A stretch of 64,000 nt of DNA from Aeromicrobium senzhongii (GCF_014334735.1 NZ_CP060587.1:1240001-1304000); one strand, 5' to 3'. Counted from the stretch's first letter, positions 41,827 through 50,749 are shown. Translations and numbers: made by a program. Notes: a model not told the origin generated them from the letters alone.

Positions 41827-42558
41827 ATGACCGACATGTCCACCGCGCCGTCACCGAACCACGATGCCGTGCGCTTCGCCGCCCGCGGGTCCAGCCATTT
41901 CGACCTGCTGCTGGCGATGTTCTGCGTCGTGATCGTGATCTCGAACGTCGTGGCCACCAAGGCCGTCGAGGTCGGCTCGGGACAGGTCCTGCTCGGTCCC
42001 GTCCAGCTGTGGCCGCTCGTGCTCGACGGGGGAGTCGTGCTCTTCCCGCTGGCGTACGTGCTCGGCGACGTGATCGCCGAGGTCTACGGCCTGCGTGCCG
42101 CCCGGCGGGCGATCCTGGCCGGGTTCGCCGCAGCCGTGCTGGCCGCCGGGACGTTCTTCGTCGTCGAGCTGCTGCCCGCGGCGTCCTGGTACGAGAACGA
42201 GGCCGCCTACTCGGCAGTGTTGGGCCCCGTCTCGCAGATCGTGCTGGCCAGCGTCGCCGGCTATCTCGCGGGCCAGTTCCTCAACTCGTGGGTCCTGGTG
42301 CGGATGAAGCAGCGGTCGGCCGAGCGCCGGCTGGTGGCGCGTTTGGTCGGCTCGACCGGCGTGGGCGAGGTGGCCGACACGTTGATCTTCTGTGCGATCG
42401 CGGCCTCGGCCATCGGCGTCACCACGTTCGGCGCGTTCCTGAACTACTTCGTGATGGGCGTGCTGCTCAAGGTCGGCGTCGAGCTGGCGCTCATGCCGCT
42501 GACCGTGCGCGTCATCGCATGGCTCAAGCGGCGCGAGCCCAGCTACTACGCCGGCTGA
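41827..42558 (+). CDS. Queuosine precursor transporter (YhhQ/QPTR family)
   Basis: Integral membrane protein of 243 residues with six to seven helices that imports preQ0/preQ1 or queuine for tRNA modification. The family signature is visible in CVVIVISNVVATKAVEV (first helix), VLFPLAYVLGDVIAEVYGLR (second block, with DVIAEVYG diagnostic), and GYLAGQFLNSWVLVRMK. GGAGG lies seven bases before ATG 41827. It converges on tgt with ten bases between, and no precursor biosynthesis genes (queC/D/E/F) are in the window. This suggests a salvage route. Confidence 0.9.
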   Translation: MTDMSTAPSPNHDAVRFAARGSSHFDLLLAMFCVVIVISNVVATKAVEVGSGQVLLGPVQLWPLVLDGGVVLFPLAYVLGDVIAEVYGLRAARRAILAGFAAAVLAAGTFFVVELLPAASWYENEAAYSAVLGPVSQIVLASVAGYLAGQFLNSWVLVRMKQRSAERRLVARLVGSTGVGEVADTLIFCAIAASAIGVTTFGAFLNYFVMGVLLKVGVELALMPLTVRVIAWLKRREPSYYAG

Positions 42559-42567
42559 GGCGGCCCT

Positions 42568-43767
42568 TCAGGCCGACGTCGACAGGTACCGGCCGAGCCA
42601 CTCCTGCTTGAGGGCCGCGAAGTCCCCGGCCTCGATCGCGTCGCGCATGCTGTCGACCAACCGGATGAAGAAGCGCTCGTTGTGGATCGAGCACAGCGTC
42701 GCCGCGTTGTACTCGTTCGCCTTGAACAGGTGGTGCAGGTACGCCTTCGTGTAGTGGGTGCACGTGTAGCAGTCGCAGCCCTCCTCGATCGGGCCGAAGT
42801 CGCGGCGTGAGGCGGCCACCATGAGGTTGTGGCGGCCGTCGGCGGTGTAGATCCTCGACGAGCGCGCGACCCGGGTGGGCGTGACGCAGTCGAAGGTGTC
42901 GCAGCCGGCCTCGACGCCCTCGAAGAGGTCCTCGGGCTCGCCGATGCCCAACAGGTGCCGGGGGCGGTCGTCGGGGAGCTCGTCGGTGACCCAGCGGACG
43001 ATCGTGCCCAGGTTCTCCTTCTCGATCGCCCCGCCGACGCCGTAGCCGTCGAAGTCCAGGCCGGCCAGACCCCGGGCCGCCTGACGGCGCAGGTCCTCGT
43101 GCTGGGCGCCCTGGACGACGCCGTAGAGCGCCTGGCGCGGCTTGTCGGCGCGCTCGGCGGACAGCCGCTGGTGCTCGGCCAGGCACCGCTCGGCCCACGC
43201 CTGGGTGCGCCTGAGCGAGTCCTCCTGGTACTCCCGGCTGTTCATCAAGGTGGTCAGCTCGTCGAAGGCGAAGATGATGTCCGCACCGAGCTGGTGCTGG
43301 ATCCGCATCGACACCTCGGGCGTGAACCGGTGCTTAGAGCCGTCGAGGTGGCTCTTGAAGGTCACCCCGTCGTCGTCGACGTGCGCCAGCCGGTCCTTGC
43401 CGGGAGCGATGACGTCGTCGGCCTGCGTGCCCACGGCGTCCATCGCGAGGGTCTTCTTGAAGCCGGCGCCCAGGCTCAGCACCTGGAAGCCGCCGGAGTC
43501 GGTGAAGGTCGGCCCGCGCCAGTTCATGAAGGCGCCGAGACCGCCCGCCTCCTCGACGATGTCGGCGCCGGGCTGCAGGTAGAGGTGGTAGGCGTTCGAG
43601 AGCACCGCCTGCCCGCCCAGCTGCACGATCGACTCCGGCAGGACCGCCTTGACGGTCGCCTTGGTGCCGACGGGGATGAACGCCGGGGTGCGGATCTGTC
43701 CATGGGGCGTGGTGATGGTGCCCGATCTTCCGGGGGCGTCCGGCAGGGTGCTTCCGACGGTGAACAC
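42568..43767 (-). CDS. tgt: tRNA-guanine transglycosylase
   Basis: Exchanges G34 of GUN-anticodon tRNAs for preQ1 or queuine. The 399-residue product shows the proton-acceptor motif FTDSGGFQVLSL, the nucleophile Asp in CDTFDCVTPTRVARSS, and the zinc site CDCYTC with the later His of CSIHNERFF. The start is GTG 43767, because VFTVGSTLPDAPGRSGTITT aligns with family N-termini. This codon lies inside a 9-bp hairpin (43765-43794). The gene converges on the queuosine-precursor transporter, supporting a salvage pair. Longer upstream extensions overlap the TPR gene and are not family-like. Confidence 0.94.
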   Translation of the reverse strand: MFTVGSTLPDAPGRSGTITTPHGQIRTPAFIPVGTKATVKAVLPESIVQLGGQAVLSNAYHLYLQPGADIVEEAGGLGAFMNWRGPTFTDSGGFQVLSLGAGFKKTLAMDAVGTQADDVIAPGKDRLAHVDDDGVTFKSHLDGSKHRFTPEVSMRIQHQLGADIIFAFDELTTLMNSREYQEDSLRRTQAWAERCLAEHQRLSAERADKPRQALYGVVQGAQHEDLRRQAARGLAGLDFDGYGVGGAIEKENLGTIVRWVTDELPDDRPRHLLGIGEPEDLFEGVEAGCDTFDCVTPTRVARSSRIYTADGRHNLMVAASRRDFGPIEEGCDCYTCTHYTKAYLHHLFKANEYNAATLCSIHNERFFIRLVDSMRDAIEAGDFAALKQEWLGRYLSTSA

Positions 43768-43794
43768 GGCCCCATCCAAACAGACGGGGCCGTG
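43765..43794 (-). promoter_or_regulatory. Hairpin covering the tgt start codon
   Basis: On the minus strand CACGGCCCC (43794-43786) pairs with GGGGCCGTG (43773-43765), with a 12-base loop. The last arm contains the GTG start of tgt. It follows the TPR gene stop by eight bases, so it may be that gene's terminator, or a hairpin limiting tgt translation. Confidence 0.5.
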
Positions 43795-43801
43795 CTCGTT
43801 G

Positions 43802-44206
43802 TCAGGTACCGGGGCGGTCGACCAGGGCGACCCGCGTGCCGTCGCGGTCGCTGGCGCCCATCGCCGCGGCGAGGCGGTGATGGACCGCACCCTCCCGGTG
43901 CCGGCTCTGCCGGTCGAGGGCCAGGCCCAACGCGGTATGCGCCCAGGCGCTGGTCGGCTCCAGCGAGGTCAGCGTCCGGAACGCGTCCTCGGCCGGGCCC
44001 AGATGGGCGGCGGCGAAGTGGGCGCGGCCGAGCAGCTCCCACACGGCGGCGTTGTTCGGCTCGAGCTCGGCGAGCGGGCTCAGGACGCGCACGGCCTCAC
44101 GCGGGAAGCGCGAGTCGAGCAGTTCCTCGGCGTAACGGAAGGCGTCCAGCGGCTCCATCGCCGCGATCGACTCCTCGGTCAGCGTCGGCTTCATCCAGAT
44201 GGTCAT
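43802..44206 (-). CDS. Tetratricopeptide-repeat protein
   Basis: Small helical protein of 134 residues. Two to three TPR units are visible between residues 18 and 110, with canonical positions in YAEELLDSRFPREAVRVLSP, AAVWELLGRAHFAAAHLGPA, and AWAHTALGLALDRQSRHREG. TPRs mediate protein-protein contacts; a specific partner cannot be deduced. GAAAGGA precedes ATG 44206. It is the gene immediately upstream of tgt on the same strand, separated by a hairpin. Confidence 0.8.
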   Translation of the reverse strand: MTIWMKPTLTEESIAAMEPLDAFRYAEELLDSRFPREAVRVLSPLAELEPNNAAVWELLGRAHFAAAHLGPAEDAFRTLTSLEPTSAWAHTALGLALDRQSRHREGAVHHRLAAAMGASDRDGTRVALVDRPGT

Positions 44207-44260
44207 CGCAGTCCTTTCGTCACCGCTCTCAACGGCGGGAAGGGCCGGGATGTTCCCCGG

Positions 44261-44959
44261 TCACTCCGGGACGACCTGGGGCGCCTGTTCGGCCGGCGGG
44301 GGAGTCGCGTCGCGCTGCGGCTCGGGCGCGGTGTCCTCGGGAGCCTCGGTCGTGGGCGCCGGCGCGGTCGGCTCGGGGCGGGTGGTCGCGGGCGGGTCGT
44401 TCGTCGCGCCGTCGGTCGGCTCCTCGGTCGGCTTCGCCGACTCGGTGGGCCGCGTCGTCTCGCCGTCGCTCGGGGTCTCCGGGCTGGAGCCCTGGTCCTT
44501 CCAGGGCCGGCCGATCGTGGGGTTGTCGGCCTTGCCGAACGAGTCGCCGGTGACCAGCTCGAAGGCGCCGATCGCCAGCAGCGAGACGGCCAGCGCCAGC
44601 CCGGTCCACGTCAGCACGCGCTTCCACGGGAAGGCGCGCTCGGCCTCATCGACGGTCACGACGGTCTGCTCCTGCGTGATGACCACGTCGCCGTCCTCGG
44701 CGTCGCGGTCGCTCTCGGCTGCTGCCGGACGGGTCCGCGAGACCACCGAGCCGCTCTCGGTGATGAGCGTGGTGCCGCGATCGATCCCGCGCGCATAGAG
44801 GGCGCTGGCGATCGAGGCGACGAGACTGCCGAGCGCCGCGCCGATGATCGTGCCTGCCACACCGAGGAACGAGGCGACCCACGCCGACGTCATCGCCGCC
44901 AGCGCACCGGCCACCAGTTGGAGCCATGACAAACCGCCGAGAAAGCCTTTGGGAGACAT
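44261..44959 (-). CDS. Hypothetical membrane protein with a long Pro/Thr/Glu-rich extracellular tail
   Basis: No family recognised. The 232-residue product starts with two hydrophobic helices (about residues 9-30 and 33-56; small-residue-rich AAMTSAWVASFLGVAGTIIG), then a cytoplasmic acidic stretch with VVITQEQTVVTVDEAER. A third helix follows (about 113-135, LTWTGLALAVSLLAIGAFEL), then about 90 residues of low-complexity P/T/E/A sequence. That tail is typical of wall-spanning linkers. No sorting motif is visible. Confidence 0.65.
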   Translation of the reverse strand: MSPKGFLGGLSWLQLVAGALAAMTSAWVASFLGVAGTIIGAALGSLVASIASALYARGIDRGTTLITESGSVVSRTRPAAAESDRDAEDGDVVITQEQTVVTVDEAERAFPWKRVLTWTGLALAVSLLAIGAFELVTGDSFGKADNPTIGRPWKDQGSSPETPSDGETTRPTESAKPTEEPTDGATNDPPATTRPEPTAPAPTTEAPEDTAPEPQRDATPPPAEQAPQVVPE

Positions 44960-44983
44960 GACTTCGAGGGTAACGAAGGCCCA

Positions 44984-45014
44984 ATGAGCCCCCAGCGGAT
45001 CGCCGGGGGCTCAT
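44984..45014. terminator. Terminator after metB
   Basis: ATGAGCCCCC and GGGGGCTCAT form a perfect 10-bp stem around an 11-base GC-rich loop, ten bases downstream of the metB stop on the minus strand. Confidence 0.75.
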
Positions 45015-45024
45015 CGGCGGTCGG

Positions 45025-46176
45025 TCAGGCCAGGGCCTGCTCGAGGTCGGCCAGCAGGTCCTCGATGTCCTCGATGCCGACGGACAGCCGGACGAGGTCC
45101 TCGGGCACCTCGAGCTGGGAACCGGCGGTCGACGCGTGCGTCATGGCGCCGGGGTGCTCGATGAGCGACTCGATGCCACCGAGGCTCTCGGCCAGGGTGA
45201 ACACCTTCGTGCGCGCGCACAGGTCGAGGGCCGCCTCGCGGCCGCCGGCGAGGCGCAGCGAGATCATGCCGCCGAAGCGGCGCATCTGCCGGGCCGCGAC
45301 CTCGTGACCCGGGTGGTCGGCCAGGCCGGGGTAGCGCACCTCACTGACGGCGGGGTGCGCCGTCAGCATCTCGACGACGGCCTCGGCGTTGTCGCAGTGA
45401 CGCTCCATGCGCACGGCGAGCGTCTTGATGCCGCGCATGACGAGGTAGGCGTCGAAGGGACCGGGCACGCCGCCGGCGCCGTTCTGCAGGAACGCGAACG
45501 CGGCGTCGAGCTCGGGGTCGTTCGTGACGAGCGCACCGCCGACGACGTCGCTGTGACCGCCAAGGTACTTCGTCGACGAGTGCAGGACGATGTCGGCGCC
45601 CAGGGCCAGCGGCTGCTGCAGGTACGGCGAGGCGAACGTGCTGTCCACCAGGACCTTCGCGCCCGCGGCGTGCGCGATCTCGGCCGAGGCCGCGATGTCG
45701 GCGATGTTCAGCAGCGGGTTGGTGGGCGTCTCGATCCACACCAGCTTGGTGCGGTCGGTGATCGCGGCGCGCAGGGCCTCGGTGTCGTTGACGGCCACCG
45801 GCGTGTGGTCGATGCCCCACTGCGAGAACACCTTGTCGATCAACCGGAACGTGCCGCCGTAGGCGTCGTCGGGGATCACCAGGTGGTCGCCCGGGCGCAG
45901 GATCGCACGCAGCGCCGTGTCGGTCGCCGCCATGCCCGACGAGAACGCCCGGCCGTACGCACCGCCGTCGAGCGCGGCCAGGTTGGCCTCGAGTGCCCGG
46001 CGGGTGGGGTTGCCCGTACGGGCGTACTCGAACCCCTCGCGCATGCCGCCGACACCGTCCTGGGCGAACGTCGAGCTGGCGTAGATCGGGATGTTGACCG
46101 CACCGGTGCGCGGGTCGGGCTCCTGCCCGGCGTGGATCGCCCGGGTGGAGAAGCCCTGCTGCGTCTCGTCGGTCAT
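45025..46176 (-). CDS. metB: Cystathionine gamma-synthase / gamma-lyase type PLP enzyme
   Basis: PLP enzyme of transsulfuration, 383 residues. The PLP lysine lies in VLHSSTKYLGGHSDVVGG. Upstream family blocks are FEYARTGNPTRRALEANLAA, FSSGMAATDTALRAIL and WIETPTNPLLNIADI. The C-terminal FTLAESLGGIESLIEHPGAM separates the MetB/MetC group from O-acetylhomoserine sulfhydrylases. Whether it makes cystathionine from cysteine or cleaves it cannot be decided from sequence. Since the gene is coupled to cbs by an ATGA overlap, reverse transsulfuration (homocysteine to cysteine) is plausible. Mycobacteria have the same two genes close together. Confidence 0.92.
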   Translation of the reverse strand: MTDETQQGFSTRAIHAGQEPDPRTGAVNIPIYASSTFAQDGVGGMREGFEYARTGNPTRRALEANLAALDGGAYGRAFSSGMAATDTALRAILRPGDHLVIPDDAYGGTFRLIDKVFSQWGIDHTPVAVNDTEALRAAITDRTKLVWIETPTNPLLNIADIAASAEIAHAAGAKVLVDSTFASPYLQQPLALGADIVLHSSTKYLGGHSDVVGGALVTNDPELDAAFAFLQNGAGGVPGPFDAYLVMRGIKTLAVRMERHCDNAEAVVEMLTAHPAVSEVRYPGLADHPGHEVAARQMRRFGGMISLRLAGGREAALDLCARTKVFTLAESLGGIESLIEHPGAMTHASTAGSQLEVPEDLVRLSVGIEDIEDLLADLEQALA

Positions 46177-47546
46177 ACGTGCACTCCCAACAGGTCGTGG
46201 CGGGTTAGGACGCCGAGCGGCTTGCCCTCGTCGACGACCATGAGCGCGTCGTTGCCCTTGAACATGTCCAGGGCCGCGGCGAGATCCTCGCCCGAGCCGA
46301 TGATCGGCAGCGGGCGCTCCATGTGCTCGGCGACGGCGTCGGTCAGCTGCGCGCGTCCCTCGAAGACGGCGCTGACGAGCTCACGCTCGCTGACGCTGCC
46401 CGCGACCTCGCCGATCACGACCGGCGGCTCGGGGCCCACGACGGGCATCTGCGAGACGTTGTACTCGCGCAGGATCTCGATCGCGTCGCGCACCGTCTCG
46501 GACGGGTGCGTGTGGACCAGCGCCGGCAGATCGCCGCTCTTGCGCCGCAGGATGTCGATGACGCGCAGGTCCATCGCGTCGCCCGACAGGGGCGTGCGCA
46601 AGAAGCCGTACGAGGCCATCCAGTCGTCGTTGAAGATCTTCGACAGGTAGCCGCGGCCACCGTCGGGCAGCAGGACGACGACCAGATCGTCGGGAGTCAG
46701 GCGCTCGGCCACGCGCGCGGCGGCGACGACGGCCATGCCGCACGAGCCGCCGACGAGCAGGCCCTCCTCACGCGCCAGGCGACGCGTCATGTCGAACGAG
46801 TCGGCATCCGAGACCGCGATGATCTCGTCGACGACGCTCGGGTCGTAGGCGCTGGGCCAGAAGTCCTCACCGACGCCCTCGACCAGGTACGGGCGACCGG
46901 TGCCGCCGGAGTAGACCGAGCCCTCGGGATCGGCGCCGATGATCTTGATGTCGGGGTTCTGCTCCTTGAGGAAGCGGCCGACGCCGGTGATCGTGCCACC
47001 GGTGCCGACACCGGCCACGAAGTGCGTGACCCTGCCCTCGGTGGCCTTCCAGATCTCGGGGCCCGAGGTCTCGTAGTGGCTGGCAGGGCCGGCCGGGTTC
47101 GAGTACTGGTCGGGCTTCCAGGCGCCCTCGATCTCGCGGACGAGGCGGTCGGAGACGTTGTAGTACGAGTCCGGGTGCTCCGGCGGGACGGCCGTGGGGC
47201 ACACGACCACGCGGGCGCCGTAGGCCTTGAGCGTGTTGCGCTTGTCCTCGCTGACCTTGTCGGGGCAGACGAAGACGCAGGAGTATCCGCGCTGCTGCGC
47301 GACGAGCGCCAGGCCGACGCCGGTGTTGCCGGAGGTCGGCTCGACGATGGTGCCGCCGGGCTTGAGGGCGCCGGACGCCTCGGCCTCGTCGACCATCTTG
47401 ACCGCGATGCGGTCCTTGGAGCTGCCTCCGGGGTTCAGGTACTCGAGCTTGGCGGCGACGGTCGCGCCACCCTCGGGTACGACGGAGTTCAGCCGGACTA
47501 GGGGAGTGTCGCCGATGAGGTCGACCACGTGGTTCGCGATGGTCAT
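46173..47546 (-). CDS. cbs: Cystathionine beta-synthase with C-terminal CBS pair
   Basis: Condenses serine and homocysteine to cystathionine with PLP. The 457-residue protein has a fold-type II catalytic domain (about 1-320) with the PLP lysine in NPGGSSKDRIAVKM, the substrate loop IVEPTSGNTGVGLAL and the glycine loop GVGTGGTITGVGRFL. Two CBS domains follow (about 335-457), marked by VRDAIEILREYNVSQMPVVG and DALMVVDEGKPLGVLTRHDL. No haem-binding N-terminal extension is present, as usual in bacteria. The CBS pair may bind adenosyl ligands. Its stop overlaps metB. Confidence 0.93.
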   Translation of the reverse strand: MTIANHVVDLIGDTPLVRLNSVVPEGGATVAAKLEYLNPGGSSKDRIAVKMVDEAEASGALKPGGTIVEPTSGNTGVGLALVAQQRGYSCVFVCPDKVSEDKRNTLKAYGARVVVCPTAVPPEHPDSYYNVSDRLVREIEGAWKPDQYSNPAGPASHYETSGPEIWKATEGRVTHFVAGVGTGGTITGVGRFLKEQNPDIKIIGADPEGSVYSGGTGRPYLVEGVGEDFWPSAYDPSVVDEIIAVSDADSFDMTRRLAREEGLLVGGSCGMAVVAAARVAERLTPDDLVVVLLPDGGRGYLSKIFNDDWMASYGFLRTPLSGDAMDLRVIDILRRKSGDLPALVHTHPSETVRDAIEILREYNVSQMPVVGPEPPVVIGEVAGSVSERELVSAVFEGRAQLTDAVAEHMERPLPIIGSGEDLAAALDMFKGNDALMVVDEGKPLGVLTRHDLLGVHV

Positions 47547-47582
47547 GGGTCCATCATGTCATCGCGGCCGTGAGCCGACGGA

Positions 47583-47972
47583 TCAGGATCGCAGCGGTCG
47601 GCCGTTCGCGTCACGCGGGTCGGAGACGAGCAGGATGATGCCGTCGATGAACGGCCACACTGCGCCGATACCGCAGGTGAACAGCGTGACCAGCAACTGG
47701 GCGACGCCCATGCTGGTGTGGCCCGTGTACATCCTGCCGATTCCCAGGGGTATCAGCATTTGCAGCAGGCCGGCGACGATCTTGGACTTGTCCGAGTACG
47801 GCAGGCCGGTCTTGGGGTCGACGCCGTACGGCGCGCCCGGCACCGCCCACCCCGCCGCCGGGGGAGGCGGAGGCGGGGGAGGCGGTGTGGCACCGAAGCG
47901 CACGGTGGGGTCGTGGTCACCCGCGCCGGGGTCCGGGTCCGGTCGCGGGTCCTCGGGCGGAGTCGTGGTCAT
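47583..47972 (-). CDS. TM2-domain membrane protein
   Basis: The 129-residue protein has a Pro-rich cytoplasmic N-terminus (including nine consecutive prolines near residue 30), the motif PYGVDPKTGLPYSDKSKIVA, and a TM2 domain. The domain has two helices around LLQMLIPLGIGRMYTGHTS and LVTLFTCGIGAVWPFIDGII, with the family's conserved G-x-G-R-x-Y-x-G and W-x-x-x-D-x-I elements. Molecular function unknown. ATG 47972. It precedes cbs by 36 bases on the same strand. Confidence 0.88.
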   Translation of the reverse strand: MTTTPPEDPRPDPDPGAGDHDPTVRFGATPPPPPPPPPAAGWAVPGAPYGVDPKTGLPYSDKSKIVAGLLQMLIPLGIGRMYTGHTSMGVAQLLVTLFTCGIGAVWPFIDGIILLVSDPRDANGRPLRS

Positions 47973-47991
47973 GGACGCACGGTACCGCTGA

Positions 47992-50295
47992 TCAGACGAC
48001 CGCACCGCCGTCCTCGGGCATGCCGCGCCCGTCGACGACGTGCGCGTACGGGTCGACCGTCTTGCGCGGGTCTTTGTCCGGGTTGTAGGGCCACTTCTCC
48101 TCGAGCAGCAGACCGAGGGTCGACGCCGTGAAGACCGTCGAGAAGTGACCGAACAGCAGACCCAGCAGCACCGCGATCGAGAAGTCACGCAGCGAGTCGC
48201 CACCGAGCACCATCAGCGCGGCGAGGATGAACGTCGCACCCATGGCGGTGTTGATGGTTCGCGGCAGGGTCGACAGGATCGCCTCGTTGACCATCTCGCG
48301 CAGCGGGATGTCGGCGGTGCGGGTGCGTTCTCGGATGCGGTCGAGGACGACGATCGAGTCGTTCACGGCCAGGCCGATGATCGACAGGATCGCGGCCAGG
48401 AACACGCCGTCGATCGGCTTGCCCCACCAGGCGAAGACGCCGACGACCGCGAGCACGACCGACGCCATCGAGACGATGGCGGCCGCGGCCCACGTCCACC
48501 GGAAGCGCCAGGCGAGGTAGGCCATCTGCGCCGCGACGGCGATCAGGAAGGCCAGCAGCGCCTTGTTGCGCAGCTCCTTGCCCAGGGTCGGGTCGATGGT
48601 GTTGGAGGCGACCTGGACGGTCTTGCCACCGACCTGCTCGATCGAGGAGCGGACCTTCTCCGCCTCGGTCTCGTCGATCTTGGGCAGACGCACCGAGATG
48701 TTCTCGCCACCGTCGGCGGACGAGGACTGCACGACGGCCTCGGGGAACCCGGCCTCGGTGACGGCCTCGCGGGCCTGGTCGGGGGTGACGGCCTTGGCGG
48801 TGGAGTACTCGAGCTGACGGCCGCCGGCGAACTCGACGCCGAGGTCCAGACCGCGGACCAGGATGCCGGCGATCATGACGCCGGCGACGCCGAGCGAGAT
48901 GACGACCCACATGCCGGCCCGGCGGACCAGGTACGGACCGTGCTCGTTCAACCAGCGGCGCACGCTGGAGATGCCGCCGATGCCGCTGGCCTGCGGGTGG
49001 TTGCGGATCCACTTGCGCTTGACCAGCCACTCGGTCAGCCAGCGGGCGACGACCAGTGCCGAGAACATCGACGCGATGACGCCGATGGTCAAGGTGATGC
49101 CGAAGCCCTTGACGGGGCCGGCGGAGAGGAAGAACAGCAGCAGGGCGGCCAGGATCGTCGTGACGTTGGAGTCGATGATCGCGGACCAGGCCTTGGAGAA
49201 GCCCGTGGTCAGTGCCGACAGCAGGCCGGCCTTCGGATTCTCGTGGTACTCCTCGCGCGCTCGTTCATAGACCAGGACGTTGGCGTCGATGGCCAGGCCG
49301 ATCGCCAGCACGAAGCCGGCCAGGCCCGGGAGGGTCAGGGTGGCACCCATCAGCACGAGGGCGCCGTAGGAGATGAGGGCGTACACGGTCAACGCGATCG
49401 TCGCCATGACGCCGGTGAGCCGGTAGATGAAGATGATGAACAGGCCGGTCAGCAGCAGACCGATGATGGAGGCGTTGATCGAGGCGTCGATGGCGGCGGC
49501 GCCGAGCGTCGGGCCGACGGTTCGCTGGTCGATGATCTCGACCGGGACCGGGAGGGCGCCGCCCTTGATCAGCACGGCGAGGTCCTGCGCCTCGGTCTGG
49601 GTGAAGTCGCCGGTGATGCTGGTGCTGGAGCCGCCGCCGCCGGCGCAGAGCTCGGGCACGATGCCCGGGGACGAGATGACCTCGTTGTCGAGGACGATCG
49701 CGATGCGGTTGCCCGCGGCGGGGTTCTGGCACGCGGAGGCGACCAGGTTGCTCCAGGGGGTGCGGCCGGTCTTGTTGAACTGCACGTTGACGACCCAGTC
49801 GCCGATGCTGTTCTGCGGCATCGCGGCCTCGGCGTCGCTGATGCCGTTGCCGTCGAACGCGACGGGGCCGAGCAGCAGCTCCTGACCCTGCTCGTCGGGC
49901 AGGACGACCTCGCCCTTGCCGGGCTTGGTCTCCGCGGTGGCGGGAGCCATCACCTCACGGAACTCGAGGCTGGCGGTCTGGCCGATGACCTCGGCGGCCT
50001 TCGAGGGATCCTGCACGTTCGGCAGCTCGATGATGATCCGGTTCTCGCCGGTGCGGGCCAGCGTCGGCTCGGAGACACCGAGGCCGTCGACGCGTCCGCG
50101 CAGGACCTCGAGGGCCCGATCGGTGGCCTCGGCATCGGCCTTGACGCGATCGGTGGACTTGGCCTCGAGGGTGATCTGCGTGCCGCCGCGCAGGTCGAGG
50201 CCGAGGTTGGGCTTCATGGTCAGGGCCACGGCCGCGGCGCCGATGATGACGGCCAGGCAGATCAGACCTCGCCAGAGATTGGTCTTGGAAGACAT
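47992..50295 (-). CDS. secDF: SecDF fusion, protein translocase accessory subunit
   Basis: Proton-driven membrane protein that helps pull exported proteins through SecYEG. The 767-residue chain contains a complete SecD half (about 1-430) and a SecF half (about 450-767) in one frame, about 12 membrane helices. The SecD first helix is followed by MKPNLGLDLRGGTQITLEAK (D1 motif), and later FVLAIGLAIDANVLVYERAR (D4). The SecF half has RGLDLGVEFAGGRQLEY and LSIIGLAVNDSIVVLDRIRE with the proton-relay Asp. Most actinobacteria encode separate secD and secF; no stop or start is seen between the halves here. No yajC or ruv genes are adjacent. Confidence 0.93.
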   Translation of the reverse strand: MSSKTNLWRGLICLAVIIGAAAVALTMKPNLGLDLRGGTQITLEAKSTDRVKADAEATDRALEVLRGRVDGLGVSEPTLARTGENRIIIELPNVQDPSKAAEVIGQTASLEFREVMAPATAETKPGKGEVVLPDEQGQELLLGPVAFDGNGISDAEAAMPQNSIGDWVVNVQFNKTGRTPWSNLVASACQNPAAGNRIAIVLDNEVISSPGIVPELCAGGGGSSTSITGDFTQTEAQDLAVLIKGGALPVPVEIIDQRTVGPTLGAAAIDASINASIIGLLLTGLFIIFIYRLTGVMATIALTVYALISYGALVLMGATLTLPGLAGFVLAIGLAIDANVLVYERAREEYHENPKAGLLSALTTGFSKAWSAIIDSNVTTILAALLLFFLSAGPVKGFGITLTIGVIASMFSALVVARWLTEWLVKRKWIRNHPQASGIGGISSVRRWLNEHGPYLVRRAGMWVVISLGVAGVMIAGILVRGLDLGVEFAGGRQLEYSTAKAVTPDQAREAVTEAGFPEAVVQSSSADGGENISVRLPKIDETEAEKVRSSIEQVGGKTVQVASNTIDPTLGKELRNKALLAFLIAVAAQMAYLAWRFRWTWAAAAIVSMASVVLAVVGVFAWWGKPIDGVFLAAILSIIGLAVNDSIVVLDRIRERTRTADIPLREMVNEAILSTLPRTINTAMGATFILAALMVLGGDSLRDFSIAVLLGLLFGHFSTVFTASTLGLLLEEKWPYNPDKDPRKTVDPYAHVVDGRGMPEDGGAVV

Positions 50296-50369
50296 GAGAG
50301 AGCTTTCGGTGGAGCCGCGGGGCGGCAGGAGCATGTGGGGGCGGATTGGCCCGGTCGAGGAGTGACCGG

Positions 50370-50717
50370 TCAGCGTCGCGGCGGGGCGCGCCCCGCGGGG
50401 ACCGGCGCGGCGGTGCCGACCTGGGCGGCGACGAGGGCCACCACGAGGGAGACGAGGACGACCGATCCGAGGGTCAGGGCAGCGTCCAGGGTGCCGGCCG
50501 GCAGGTCGACCGACAGCGAGTGATCGTCCGACGTGGCCTTGGCGATCGTGACCCGCGGATGTCCGGAGCTGTCCTGCCCGGCCGACGCGGTGGCGGCGCC
50601 GGCACGGCGGTCGGCCCCGGAGAAACCGGCCAGGGCACCCAGCCCGAGCATGCCGGCCAACAGGACGGCTGCCAGGGCCGCGACGAGGCGTCGCGCGGCG
50701 TGGGTGGTCCGGATCAC
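50370..50717 (-). CDS. Hypothetical small exported/membrane protein
   Basis: No family recognised. The 115-residue product has an N-terminal hydrophobic helix (AARRLVAALAAVLLAGMLGL, about residues 7-32), an Ala/Gly-rich middle without cysteines, and a second membrane helix (ALTLGSVVLVSLVVALVAAQ, about 80-99) followed by a short basic tail. It is upstream of secDF on the same strand with a 74-base gap. A role with the translocase is possible but unsupported. Confidence 0.55.
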   Translation of the reverse strand: MIRTTHAARRLVAALAAVLLAGMLGLGALAGFSGADRRAGAATASAGQDSSGHPRVTIAKATSDDHSLSVDLPAGTLDAALTLGSVVLVSLVVALVAAQVGTAAPVPAGRAPPRR

Positions 50718-50749
50718 CCCGCGAGTGTAACGGTCCTACGGTGGATCCC

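Noticed and set aside
43740-43800. preQ1 riboswitch upstream of tgt
   Set aside because: The hairpin is GC-rich, has a 12-base loop and lacks the A-rich pseudoknot tail of the known preQ1 classes.
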